Shown piece after piece: positions 38,101 to 49,391 of a DNA stretch of 64,000 bases. A program made the translations under genes and the position numbers. The notes under the pieces were generated by a model. That model was given only the letters and a program-made list of their open reading frames with translations, was not told the origin of the DNA and did no database searches. The stretch's first letter is position 1. Each line of letters begins with the position of its first letter. The stretch is from Henricia sp. BOLD:AAB3569. Taxonomy: Eukaryota; Echinodermata; Asteroidea; Spinulosida; Echinasteridae. The stretch is from NCBI GenBank assembly GCA_037783545.1, contig JBBELK010000561.1, positions 1 to 64,000 of the forward strand. The letters are read 5' to 3'.

Positions 38101-39291
38101 AAGGAATTTTCCAACCAACTTCAAATTTTGCATGCTCCAAACTGTATATATTCCGCACTTGTCATGCAAAATTGACAGATGTTCGCTGGGAAATGACGGA
38201 GAAATTTCAGAGTTTAGGGAAAGCGGAGCTCGGCTATGTGGTTATTCCCCTAACCGTGGCTGTTGGGACACCCTGCGCTGCGCTGGTGTACATTTGTACG
38301 GCCGTTGACTCACCCCAGATTGTGACGGGAATTAGGTCAAAGTGTGTCCCAAATGCCGGCAAATTTGGAAATCAAGGAATTTTCCAACCAACTTCAAATT
38401 TTGCATGCTCCAAACTGTATATATTCCGCACTTGTCATGCAAAATTGACAGATTTTCGCTGGGAAATGACGGAGAAATTTCAGAGTTTAGGGAAAGCGGA
38501 GCTCGGCTACGTGGTTATTCCCCTAACCGTGGCTGTTGGGACACCCTGCGCTGCGCTGGTGTACATTTGTACGGCCGTTGACTCACCCCAGATTGTGACG
38601 GGAATTAGGTCAAAGTGTGTCCCAAATGCCGGCAAATTTGGAAATCAAGGGATTTTCCAACCAACTTCAAATTTTGCATGCTCCAAACTGTACATATTCC
38701 GCACTTGTCATGCACAATTGACAGATTTTCGCTGGGAAATGACGGAGAAATTTCAGAGTTTAGGGAAAGCGGAGCTCGGCTACGTGGTTATTCCCCTAAC
38801 CGTGGCTGTTGGGACACCCTGCGCTGCGCTGGTGTACATTTGTACGGCCGTTGACTCACCCCAGATTGTGACGGGAATTAGGTCAAAGTGTGTCCCAAAT
38901 GCCGGCAAATTTAGAAATCAAGGAATTTTCCAACCAACTTCAAATTTTGCATGCTCCAAACTGTATATATTCCGCACTTGTCATGCAAAATTGACAGATT
39001 TTCTCTGGGAAATGACGGAGAAATTTCAGAGTTTAGGGAAAGCGGAGCTCGGCTACGTGGTTATTCCCCTAACCGTGGCTGTTGGGACACCCTGCGCTGC
39101 GCTTGTGTACATTTGTACGGCCGTTGACTCACCCCAGATTGTGACGGGAATTAGGTCAAAGTGTGTCCCAAATGCCGGCAAATTTGGAAATCAAGGAATT
39201 TTCCAACCAACTTCAAATTTTGCATGCTCCAAACTGTATATATTCCGCACTTGTCATGCAAAATTGACAGATTTTCGCTGGGAAATGACGG
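35192..39291 (+). repeat. Seven-unit A2 higher-order repeat, offset 1,917 bp (second set)
   Basis: The segment at about 35,192-37,374 recurs at about 37,109-39,291. Shared markers in order are gagacatttc, attttgtatgctcc with cgctaggaa, attctccta with gtgcatgcgctgg, aaactatatata, gatgttcgc with ggctatgtgg, caagggatt with ctgtacatattcc and catgcacaatt, and aaatttagaaatc. One private change in the second copy is gattttctctggg near 39,002. Confidence 0.86.
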
Positions 39292-41090
39292 AGAAATTTC
39301 AGAGTTTAGGGAAAGCAGAGCTCGGCTACGTGGTTATTCCCCTAACCGTGGCTGTTGGGACACCCTGCGCTGCGCATGCGCTGGTGTACATTTGTACGGC
39401 CGTTGACTCACCCCAGATTGTGACGGGAATTAGGTCAAAGTGTGTCCTAAATGCCGGCAAATTTGGAAATCAAGGGATTTTCCAACCAACTTCAAATTTT
39501 GCATGCTCCAAACTGTATATATTTCGCACTTGTCATGCAAAATTGACAGATTTTCGCTGGGAAATGACGGAGAAATTTCAGAGTTTAGGGAAAGCGGAGC
39601 TCGGCTACGTGGTTATTCCCCTAACCGTGGCTGTTGGGACACCCTGCGCTGCGCTGGTGTACATTTGTACGGCCGTTGACTCACCCCAGATTGTGACGGG
39701 AATTAGGTCAAAGTGTGTCCCAAATGCCGGCAAATTTAGAAATCAAGGAATTTTCCAACCAACTTCAAATTTTGCATGCTCCAAACTGTATATATTCCGC
39801 ACTTGTCATGCAAAATTGACAGATTTTCGCTGGGAAATGACGGAGAAATTTCAGAGTTTAGGGAAAGCGGAGCTCGGCTACGTGGTTATTCCCCTAACCG
39901 TGGCTGTTGGGACACCCTGCGCTGCGCTTGTGTACATTTGTACGGCCGTTGACTCACCCCAGATTGTGACGGGAATTAGGTCAAAGTGTGTCCCAAATGC
40001 CGGCAAATTTGGAAATCAAGGAATTTTCCAACCAACTTCAAATTTTGCATGCTCCAAACTGTATATATTCCGCACTTGTCATGCAAAATTGACAGATTTT
40101 CGCTGGGAAATGACGGAGAAATTTCAGAGTTTAGGGAAAGCGGAGCTCGGCTACGTGGTTATTCCCCTAACCGTGGCTGTTGGGACACCCTGCGCTGCGC
40201 ATGCGCTGGTGTACATTTGTACGGCCGTTGACTCACCCCAGATTGTGACAGGAATTAGGTCAAAGTGTGTCCCAAATGCCGGCAAATTTGGAAATCAAGG
40301 GATTTTCCAACCAACTTCAAATTTTGCATGCTCCAAACTGTATATATTCCGCACTTGTCATGCAAAATTGACAGATTTTCGCTGGGAAATGACGGAGAAA
40401 TTTCAGAGTTTAGGGAAAGCGGAGCTCGGCTACGTGGTTATTCCCCTAACCGTGGCTGTTGGGACACCCTGCGCTGCGCTGGTGTACATTTGTACGGCCG
40501 TTGACTCACCCCAGATTGTGACGGGAATTAGGTCAAAGTGTGTCCCAAATGCCGGCAAATTTAGAAATCAAGGAATTTTCCAACCAACTTCAAATTTTGC
40601 ATGCTCCAAACTGTATATATTCCGCACTTGTCATGCAAAATTGACAGATTTTCGCTGGGAAATGACGGAGAAATTTCAGAGTTTAGGGAAAGCGGAGCTC
40701 GGCTACGTGGTTATTCCCCTAACCGTGGCTGTTGGGACACCCTGCGCTGCGCTTGTGTACATTTGTACGGCCGTTGACTCACCCCAGATTGTGACGGGAA
40801 TTAGGTCAAAGTGTGTCCCAAATGCCGGCAAATTTGGAAATCAAGGAATTTTCCAACCAACTTCAAATTTTGCATGCTTCAAACTGTATATATTCCGCAC
40901 TTGTCATGCAAAATTGACAGATTTTCGCTGGGAAATGACGGAGAAATTTCAGAGTTTAGGGAAAGCGGAGCTCGGCTACGTGGTTATTCCCCTAACCGTG
41001 GCTGTTGGGACACCCTGCGCTGCGCATGCGCTGGTGTACATTTGTACGGCCGTTGACTCACCCCAGATTGTGACGGGAATTAGGTCAAAG
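38750..41090 (+). repeat. Three-unit A2 higher-order repeat, 825 bp, about 2.5-3 copies
   Basis: Units beginning at 39,161, 39,440 and 39,713 recur at 39,986, 40,265 and 40,538, with the pattern continuing into 40,811. Lengths are 279, 273 and 273. Markers are gcgcatgcgctggtg in the first, caagggattttcc with gcgctggtg in the second and aaatttagaaatc in the third. Private changes include gtcctaaatgcc near 39,448, atatttcgc near 39,520 and gaaagcagagc near 39,315. Confidence 0.85.
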
Positions 41091-44050
41091 TGTGTCCCAA
41101 ATGCCGGCAAATTTCGAAATCAAGGAATTTTCCAACCAACTTCAAATTTTGCATGCACCAAACTGTATATATTCCGCACTTGTCATGCAAAATTGACAGA
41201 TTTTCGCTGGGAAATGACGGAGAAATTTCAGAGTTTAGGGAAAGCGGAGCTCGGCTACGTGGTTATTCCCCTAACCGTGGCTGTTGGGACACCCTGCGCT
41301 GCGCTTGTGTACATTTGTACGGCCGTTGACTCACCCCAGATTGTGACGGGAATTAGGTCAAAGTGTGTCCCAAATGCCGGCAAATTTGAAAATCAAATAA
41401 TTTTCCAACCAACTTCAAATTTTGCATGCTCCAAACTGTATATATTCCGCACTTGTCATGCAAAATTGACAGATTTTCGCTGGGAAATGACGGAGAAATT
41501 TCAGAGTTTAGGGAAAGCGGAGCTCGGCTACGTGGTTATTCCCCTAACCGTGGCTGTTGGGACACCCTGCGCTGCGCATGCGCTGGTGTACATTTGTACG
41601 GCCGTTGACTCACCCCAGATTGTGACGGGAATTAGGTCAAAGTGTGTCCCAAATGCCGGCAAATTTGGAAATCAAGGAATTTTCCAACCAACTTCAAATT
41701 TTGCATGCTCCAAACTGTATATATTCCGCACTTGTCATGCAAAATTGACAGATTTTCGCTGGGAAATGACGGAGAAATTTCAGAGTTTAGGGAAAGCGGA
41801 GCTCGGCTACGTGGTTATTCCCCTAACCGTGGCTGTTGGGACACCCTGCGCTGCGCTTGTGTACATTTGTACGGCCGTTGACTCACCCCAGATTGTGACG
41901 GGAATTAGGTCAAAGTGTGTCCCAAATGCCGGCAAATTTGGAAATCAAGGAATTTTCCAACCAACTTCAAATTTTGCATGCTCCAAACTGTATATATTCC
42001 GCACTTGTCATGCAAAATTGACAGATTTTCGCTGGGAAATGACGGAGAAATTTCAGAGTTTAGGGAAAGCGGAGCTCGGCTACGTGGTTATTCCCCTAAC
42101 CGTGGCTGTTGGGACACCCTGCGCTGCGCTGGTGTACATTTGTACGGCCGTTGACTCACCCCAGATTGTGACGGGAATTAGGTCAAAGTGTGTCCCAAAT
42201 GCCGGCAAATTTAGAAATCAAGGAATTTTCCAACCAACTTCAAATTTTGCATGCTCCAAACTGTATATATTCCGCACTTGTCATGCAAAATTGACAGATT
42301 TTCGCTGGGAAATGACGGAGAAATTTCAGAGTTTAGGGAAAGCGGAGCTCGGCTACGTGGTTATTCCCCTAACCGTGGCTGTTGGGACACCCTGCGCTGC
42401 GCTTGTGTACATTTGTACGGCCGTTGACTCACCCCAGATTGTGACGGGAATTAGGTCAAAGTGTGTCCCAAATGCCGGCAAATTTGGAAATCAAGGAATT
42501 TTCCAACCAACTTCAAATTTTGCATGCTCCAAACTGTATATATTCCGCACTTGTCATGCAAAATTGACAGATTTTCGCTGGGAAATGACGGAGAAATTTC
42601 AGAGTTTAGGGAAAGCGGAGCTCGGCTACGTGGTTATTCCCCTAACCGTGGCTGTTGGGACACCCTGCGCTGCGCTTGTGTACATTTGTACGGCCGTTGA
42701 CTCACCCCAGATTGTGACGGGAATTAGGTCAAAGTGTGTCCCAAATGCCGGCAAATTTGGAAATCAAGGAATTTTCCAACCAACTTCAAATTTTGCATGC
42801 TTCAAACTGTATATATTCCGCACTTGTCATGCAAAATTGACAGATTTTCGCTGGGAAATGACGGAGAAATTTCAGAGTTTAGGGAAAGCGGAGCTCGGCT
42901 ACGTGGTTATTCCCCTAACCGTGGCTGTTGGGACACCCTGCGCTGCGCATGCGCTGGTGTACATTTGTACGGCCGTTGACTCACCCCAGATTGTGACGGG
43001 AATTAGGTCAAAGTGTGTCCCAAATGCCGGCAAATTTGGAAATCAAGGAATTTTCCAACCAACTTCAAATTTTGCATGCTCCAAACTGTATATATTCTGC
43101 ACTTGTCATGCAAAATTGACAGATTTTCGCTGGGAAATGACGGAGAAATTTCAGAGTTTAGGGAAAGCGGAGCTCGGCTACGTGGTTATTCCCCTAACCG
43201 TGGCTGTTGGGACACCCTGTGCTGCGCTTGTGTACATTTGTACGGCCGTTGACTCACCCCAGATTGTGACGGGAATTAGGTCAAAGTGTGTCCCAAATGC
43301 CGGCAAATTTGAAAATCAAATAATTTTCCAACCAACTTCAAATTTTGCATGCTCCAAACTGTATATATTCCGCACTTGTCATGCAAAATTGACAGATTTT
43401 CGCTGGGAAATGACGGAGAAATTTCAGAGTTTAGGGAAAGCGGAGCTCGGCTACGTGGTTATTCCCCTAACCGTGGCTGTTGGGACACCCTGCGCTGCGC
43501 ATGCGCTGGTGTACATTTGTACGGCCGTTGACTCACCCCAGATTGTGACGGGAATTAGGTCAAAGTGTGTCCCAAATGCCGGCAAATTTGGAAATCAAGG
43601 AATTTTCCAACCAACTTCAAATTTTGCATGCTCCAAACTGTATATATTCCGCACTTGTCATGCAAAATTGACAGATTTTCGCTGGGAAATGACGGAGAAA
43701 TTTCAGAGTTTAGGGAAAGCGGAGATCGGCTACGTGGTTATTCCCCTAACCGTGGCTGTTGGGACACCCTGCGCTGCGCTTGTGTACATTTGTACGGCCG
43801 TTGACTCACCCCAGATTGTGACGGGAATTAGGTCAAAGTGTGTCCCAAATGCCGGCAAATTTGGAAATCAAGGAATTTTCCAACCAACTTCAAATTTTGC
43901 ATGCTCCAAACTGTATATATTCCGCACTTGTCATGCAAAATTGACAGATTTTCGCTGGGAAATGACGGAGAAATTTCAGAGTTTAGGGAAAGCGGAGCTC
44001 GGCTACGTGGTTATTCCCCTAACCGTGGCTGTTGGGACACCCTGCGCTGC
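40565..44050 (+). repeat. Seven-unit A2 higher-order repeat, offset 1,923 bp
   Basis: The segment at about 40,565-42,127 recurs at about 42,490-44,050. Shared markers are gcatgcttcaaac in a 279-bp unit, then a plain unit, then gaaaatcaaataattttcc (near 41,388 and 43,311) in another 279-bp unit. The offset equals five 273-bp plus two 279-bp units. This is the last higher-order repeat before the switch to satellite B. Confidence 0.83.
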
Positions 44051-44279
44051 GCATGCGCTGGTGTACATTTGTACGGCCGTTGACTCACCCCAGATTGTGA
44101 CGGGAATTAGGTCAAAGTGTGTTCCAAATGCCGGCAAATTTGGAAATCAAGGAATTTTCCAACCAACTTCAAATTTTGCATGCTCCAAACTGTATATATT
44201 CCGCACTTGTCATGCAAAATTGACAGATTTTCGCTGGGAAATGACGGAGAAATTTCAGAGTTTAGGGAAAGCGGAGCTC

Positions 44280-44296
44280 GGCTACGTAGACAAACT
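44280..44296 (+). other. Junction of satellite A to satellite B
   Basis: The last A unit breaks after ggctacgt (ending 44,287), and the next base begins agacaaac inside a B unit. No spacer or inserted element lies between them, and I see no shared bases beyond chance. The two families share a homologous block elsewhere in their units, but they are not aligned at this point. The first B unit carries the rare B3 marker gcctgcttaaac at about 44,307-44,318. Confidence 0.92.
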
Positions 44297-44306
44297 TCAA
44301 ATTGTG

Positions 44307-44318
44307 CCTGCTTAAACA
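44307..44318 (+). repeat. B3 marker variant (first of eight)
   Basis: The bases gcctgcttaaac replace gcctgctataac, always preceded by aaattgt. The C of cttaaac falls at 44,311, 46,350, 49,187, 53,492, 55,132, 57,387, 60,440 and 62,694. Intervals are 10, 14, 21, 8, 11, 15 and 11 units after allowing for the 11-bp and 1-bp deletions. At the seven internal sites the preceding unit ends in gtagctattttggaactagagg-type sequence, so the marker tracks a linked haplotype. Confidence 0.8.
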
Positions 44319-44357
44319 ACTCTATATCCCAAACGTGTTCTGCAAATTTCAGCAATT

Positions 44358-44374
44358 TCCCGTTTAAACCGACC
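44358..44374 (-). other. CENP-B-box-like motif in B1 units (example)
   Basis: On the minus strand this site reads ggtcggtttaaacggga. Against the CENP-B box NTTCGNNNNANNCGGGN it matches eight of nine defined positions; the first T is G. It contains the palindrome GTTTAAAC. B1 units carry the site. B2 and hybrid units have GTTCAAAC, which loses a second defined position. By simple base-frequency arithmetic a match this good is expected by chance in about 4% of unrelated 205-bp units, so it is suggestive only. CENP-B is known mainly from mammals. Confidence 0.35.
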
Positions 44375-44470
44375 GAGTTATCGTCGAATCTAGCAAAAAC
44401 TCCCTGCCGGCACAGTTTTCGCACAAGCAGACGCCTCTTTCGGGAAACATTGCGTCTGAAGTGGTCGCTA

Positions 44471-45290
44471 TCTTGGAACTGAAGGAATTTCCAGACAAAC
44501 TTCAAATTTTGCCTGCTATAACAATTCTATATCCCAAACGTGTTCTGCAAATTTCACCAATTTCCCGTTCAAACCGACCGAGTTATCGTCGAATATAGCA
44601 CAAACTCCCTGCCGGCACAGTTTTCGCACAAGCAGACGCCTCTTTCGGGAAACATTGCGTCTGAGGTGGTCGCTATTTTGGAACTGAAGGAATTTCCAGA
44701 CAAACTTCAAATTTTGCCTGCTATTACAACTCTATATCCCAACCGTGTTCTGCAAATTTCAGCAATTTCCCGTTTAAACCGACCGAGTTATCGTCGAATC
44801 TAGCAAAAACTCCCTGCCGGCACAGTTTTCGCACAAGCAGACGCCGCTTTCGGGAAACATTTCGTCTGAAGTGGTCGCTATCTTGGAACTGAAGGAATTT
44901 CCAGACAAACTTCAAATTTTGCCTGCTATAACAATTCTATATCCCAAACGTGTTCTGCAAATTTCACCAATTTCCCGTTCAAACCGACCGAGTTATCGTC
45001 GAATATAGCACAAACTCCCTGCCGGCACAGTTTTCGCACAAGCAGACGCCTCTTTCGGGAAACATTGCGTCTGAGGTGGTCGCTATTTTGGAACTGAAGG
45101 AATTTCCAGACAAACTTCAAATTTTGCCTGCTATTACAACTCTATATCCCAACCGTGTTCTGCAAATTTCAGCAATTTCCCGTTTAAACCGACCGAGTTA
45201 TCGTCGAATCTAGCAAAAACTCCCTGCCGGCACAGTTTTCGCACAAGCAGACGCCGCTTTCGGGAAACATTTCGTCTGAAGTGGTAGCTA
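44471..45290 (+). repeat. Two-unit B higher-order repeat, two copies, 410 bp
   Basis: The B2-B1 pair at 44,471-44,880 recurs at 44,881-45,290. Each pair has cgctatcttgg, ctataacaattc, a B2 body with gaggtgg, ctattacaactc with ccaaccgtg, a B1 body with gacgccgctttc, and gaaacatttcg. Confidence 0.82.
44677..44760 (+). repeat. Core block shared with satellite A (example in a B unit)
   Basis: The best part, 44,677-44,722, runs from tttggaactgaagg through aacttcaaattttgc to tgct and matches the A unit with two single-base gaps. Beyond it, ctctatatccc, gtgtt and tgcaaattt align with ctgtatatattcc, cttgt and tgcaaaatt of A. Orientation is the same in both arrays. Confidence 0.83.
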
Positions 45291-46150
45291 TTTTGGAACT
45301 AGAGGAATTTCCTGACAAACTTCAAATTTTGCCTGCTATAACAACTCTATATCCCAAACGTGTTCTGCAAATTTCAGCAATTTCTCGTTTAAACCGACCG
45401 AGTTATCGTCGAATCTAGCAAAAACTCCCTGCCGGCACAGTTTTCGCACAAGCAGACGCCACTTTCGGGAAATATTGCGTCTGAAGTGGTCGCTATCTTG
45501 GAACTGAAGGAATTTCCAGACAAACTTCAAATTTTGCCTGCTATAACAATTCTATATCCCAAACGTGTTCTGCAAATTTCACCAATTTCCCGTTCAAACC
45601 GACCGAGTTATCGTCGAATATAGCACAAACTCCCTGCCGGCACAGTTTTCGCACAAGCAGACGCCTCTTTCGGGAAACATTGCGTCTGAGGTGGTCGCTA
45701 TTTTGGAACTGAAGGAATTTCCAGACAAACTTCAAATTTTGCCTGCTATTACCATTCTATATCCCAAACGTGTTCTGCAAATTTCACCAATTTCCCGTTC
45801 AAACCGACCGAGTTATCGTCGAATATAGCAAAAACTCCCTGCCGGAACAGTTTTCGCACAAGCAGACGCCGCTTTTGGGAAACATTGCGTCTGAAGTGGT
45901 CGCTATTTTGGAACTGAAGGAATTTCCAGACAAACTTCAAATTTTGCCTGCTATTACAACTCTATATCCCAACCGTGTTCTGCAAATTTCAGCAATTTCC
46001 CGTTTAAACCGACCGAGTTATCGTCGAATCTAGCAAAAACTCCCTGCCGGCACAGTTTTCGCACAAGCAGACGCCTCTTTCGGGAAACATTGCGTCTGAA
46101 GTGGTCGCTATTTTGGAACTGAAGGAATTTCCAGACAAACTTCAAATTTT

Positions 46151-46165
46151 GCCTGCTATATCCCA
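46151..46165 (+). repeat. 11-bp deletion variant of the B unit (first of six)
   Basis: The unit reads gcctgctatatccc, whereas the consensus has an extra acaactctata after gctata. The lost 11 bp lie between two CTATA copies in the consensus, one of which is kept, as expected for slippage or recombination between short direct repeats. The same deletion occurs near 47,170, 48,184, 48,993, 60,055 and 60,250, giving 194-bp units. Confidence 0.88.
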
Positions 46166-46969
46166 AACGTGTTCTGCAAATTTCAGCAATTTCCCGTTTA
46201 AACCGACCGAGTTATCGTCGAATCTAGCAAAAACTCCCTGCCGGCACAGTTTTCGCACAAGCAGACGCCGCTTTCGGGAAACATTGCGTCTGAAGTGGTA
46301 GCTATTTTGGAACTAGAGGAATTTCCAGACAAACTTCAAATTGTGCCTGCTTAAACAACTCTATATCCCAAACGTGTTCTGCAAATTTCGGCAATTTCCC
46401 GTTTAAACCAACCGAGTTATCGTCGAATCTAGCAAAAACTCCCTGCCGGCACAGTTTTCGCACAAGCAGACGCCACTTTCGGGAAACATTGCGTCTGAAG
46501 TGGTCGCTATCTTGGAACTGAAGGAATTTCCAGACAAACTTCAAATTTTGCCTGCTATAACAATTCTACATCCCAAACGTGTTCTGCAAATTTCACCAAT
46601 TTCCCGTTCAAACCGACCGAGTTATCGTCGAATATAGCACAAACTACCTGCCGGCACAGTTTTCGCACAAGCAGACGCCTCTTTCGGGAAACATTGCGTC
46701 TGAGGTGGTCGCTATTTTGGAACTGAAGGAATTTCCAGACAAACTTCAAATTTTGCCTGCTATTACAACTCTATATCCCAACCGTGTTCTGCAAATTTCA
46801 GCAATTTCCCGTTTAAACCGACCGAGTTATCGTCGAATCTAGCAAAAACTCCCTGCCGGCACAGTTTTCGCACAAGCAGACGCCTCTTTCGGGAAACATT
46901 GCGTCTGAAGTGGTCGCTATTTTGGAACTGAAGGAATTTCCAGACAAACTTCAAATTTTGCCTGCTATA

Positions 46970-48670
46970 ACAACTCTATATCCCAAACGTGTTCTGCAAA
47001 TTTCAGCAATTTCCCGTTTAAACCGACCGAGTTATCGTCGAATCTAGCAAAAACTCCCTGCCGGAACAGTTTTCGCACAAGCAGACGCCGCTTTTGGGAA
47101 ACATTGCGTCTGAAGTGGTCGCTATTTTGGAACTGAAGGAATTTCCAGACAAACTTCAAATTTTGCCTGCTATATCCCAAACGTGTTCTGCAAATTTCAG
47201 CAATTTCCCGTTTAAACCGACCGAGTTATCGTCGAATCTAGCAAAAACTCCCTGCCGGCACAGTTTTCGCACAAGCAGACGCCGCTTTCGGGAAACATTT
47301 CGTCTGAAGTGGTAGCTATTTTGGAACTAGAGGAATTTCCTGACAAACTTCAAATTTTGCCTGCTATAACAACTCTATATCCCAAACGTGTTCTGCAAAT
47401 TTCAGCAATTTCTCGTTTAAACCGACCGAGTTATCGTCGAATCTAGCAAAAACTCCCTGCCGGCACAGTTTTCGCACAAGCAGACGCCACTTTCGGAAAA
47501 TATTGCGTCTGAAGTGGTCGCTATCTTGGAACTGAAGGAATTTCCAGACAAACTTCAAATTTTGCCTGCTATAACAATTCTATATCCCAAACGTGTTCTG
47601 CAAATTTCACCAATTTCCCGTTCAAACCGACCGAGTTATCGTCGAATATAGCACAAACTCCCTGCCGGCACAGTTTTCGCACAAGCAGACGCCTCTTTCG
47701 GGAAACATTGCGTCTGAGGTGGTCGCTATTTTGGAACTGAAGGAATTTCCAGACAAACTTCAAATTTTGCCTGCTATTACCATTCTATATCCCAAACGTG
47801 TTCTGCAAATTTCACCAATTTCCCGTTCAAACCGACCGAGTTATCGTCGAATATAGCAAAAACTCCCTGCCGGAACAGTTTTCGCACAAGCAGACGCCGC
47901 TTTTGGGAAACATTGCGTCTGAAGTGGTCGCTATTTTGGAACTGAAGGAATTTCCAGACAAACTTCAAATTTTGCCTGCTATAACAACTCTATATCCCAA
48001 ACGTGTTCTGCAAATTTCAGCAATTTCCCGTTTAAACCGACCGAGTTATCGTCGAATCTAGCAAAAACTCCCTGCCGGAACAGTTTTCGCACAAGCAGAC
48101 GCCGCTTTTGGGAAACATTGCGTCTGAAGTGGTCGCTATTTTGGAACTGAAGGAATTTCCAGACAAACTTCAAATTTTGCCTGCTATATCCCAAACGTGT
48201 TCTGCAAATTTCAGCAATTTCCCGTTTAAACCGACCGAGTTATCGTCGAATCTAGCAAAAACTCCCTGCCGGCACAGTTTTCGCACAAGCAGACGCCGCT
48301 TTCGGGAAACATTTCGTCTGAAGTGGTAGCTATTTTGGAACTAGAGGAATTTCCTGACAAACTTCAAATTTTGCCTGCTATAACAACTCTATATCCCAAA
48401 CGTGTTCTGCAAATTTCAGCAATTTCTCGTTTAAACCGACCGAGTTATCGTCGAATCTAGCAAAAACTCCCTGCCGGCACAGTTTTCGCACAAGCAGACG
48501 CCACTTTCGGAAAATATTGCGTCTGAAGTGGTCGCTATCTTGGAACTGAAGGAATTTCCAGACAAACTTCAAATTTTGCCTGCTATAACAATTCTATATC
48601 CCAAACGTGTTCTGCAAATTTCACCAATTTCCCGTTCAAACCGACCGAGTTATCGTCGAATATAGCAAAA
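46970..48670 (+). repeat. Duplicated B segment, offset 1,014 bp (five units with one 11-bp deletion)
   Basis: The segment at about 46,970-47,650 recurs at about 47,984-48,664. Both carry the 11-bp-deleted unit, gaaacatttcg with ggaactagagg, aatttcctgac, aatttctcg and cggaaaatattg. A variant of the right half also occurs at about 45,340-45,950, offset 2,028 bp (ten units minus two 11-bp deletions). Confidence 0.78.
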
Positions 48671-49391
48671 ACTCCCTGCCGGAACAGTTTTCGCACAAGC
48701 AGACGCCGCTTTTGGGAAACATTGCGTCTGAAGTGGTCGCTATTTTGGAACTGAAGGAATTTCCAGACAAACTTCAAATTTTGCCTGCTATTACAACTCT
48801 ATATCCCAACCGTGTTCTGCAAATTTCAGCAATTTCCCGTTTAAACCGACCGAGTTATCGTCGAATCTAGCAAAAACTCCCTGCCGGCACAGTTTTCGCA
48901 CAAGCAGACGCCTCTTTCGGGAAACATTGCGTCTGAAGTGGTCGCTATTTTGGAACTGAAGGAATTTCCAGACAAACTTCAAATTTTGCCTGCTATATCC
49001 CAAACGTGTTCTGCAAATTTCAGCAATTTCCCATTTAAACCGACCGAGTTATCGTCGAATCTAGCAAAAACTCCCTGCCGGCACAGTTTTCGCACAAGCA
49101 GACGCCGCTTTCGGGAAACATTGCGTCTGAAGTGGTAGCTATTTTGGAACTAGAGGAATTTCCAGACAAACTTCAAATTGTGCCTGCTTAAACAACTCTA
49201 TATCCCAACCGTGTTCTGCAAATTTCAGCAATTTCCCGTTTAAACCGACCGAGTTATCGTCGAATCTAGCAAAAACTCCCTGCCGGCACAGTTTTCGCAC
49301 AAGCAGACGCCACTTTCGGAAAATATTGCGTCTGAAGTGGTCGTTATCTTGGAACTGAAGGAATTTCCAGACAAACTTCAAATTTTGCCTG

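Larger units (their letters stand above)
1..44287 (+). repeat. Satellite A array, 273-bp unit (279-bp variant), about 163 copies
   Basis: A head-to-tail tandem array with one dominant period. The opening bases atgcaaaattgacag recur at 274, 547, 820 and 1094, and the landmark gtgtgtcccaaatgcc recurs about every 273 bp to 44,117. Counting that landmark gives about 163 units, including five truncated or rearranged ones. All units have the same orientation. The unit is about 46% GC by hand count with 13 CpG. Two subtypes occupy separate stretches. A1 (1 to about 23.9 kb) reads gcgcagctcgg and attcttcta; A2 (about 24.0-44.3 kb) reads gcggagctcgg and attccccta. No unique sequence interrupts the array, and it continues past the left window edge. 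Array length and unit size fit eukaryotic satellite DNA. I do not recognise the family. Confidence 0.97.
23964..44287 (+). repeat. A2 subarray, mixed 273- and 279-bp units
   Basis: About 74 units carry the A2 diagnostic bases gcggagctcgg and attccccta. Many read gcgctgcgcatgcgctggtg in place of gcgctgcgcttgtg, a 6-bp gain giving 279-bp units and a 10-bp palindrome GCGCATGCGC. Others read gcgctgcgctggtg at 273 bp. The first unit (23,964) is transitional, with gagttcgg and atttcccta. Further variants (gatgttcgc, aaatttagaaatc, caagggatt, gagacattt, aaaatcaaataa) recur at fixed offsets and define higher-order repeats. One A1-type unit is embedded at 34,781-35,053. Confidence 0.92.

Noticed and set aside
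1-44287. CRISPR array or bacterial tandem repeat
   Set aside because: The units are 273 bp with no unique spacers; every base belongs to the repeat.
44280-44296. Transposable element or target-site duplication at the A/B junction
   Set aside because: No terminal repeats, duplicated flank or inserted sequence is visible; the arrays abut directly.
44107-44505. A 132-codon minus-strand frame crossing the A/B junction
   Set aside because: It is a chance fusion of satellite frames with no independent support.
44516-44710. 63-80-codon minus-strand and 87-codon plus-strand frames in every B unit
   Set aside because: The 205-bp unit is not a multiple of three, both strands give similar short frames, and frames change with the 11-bp deletion. 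These are repeat shadows.
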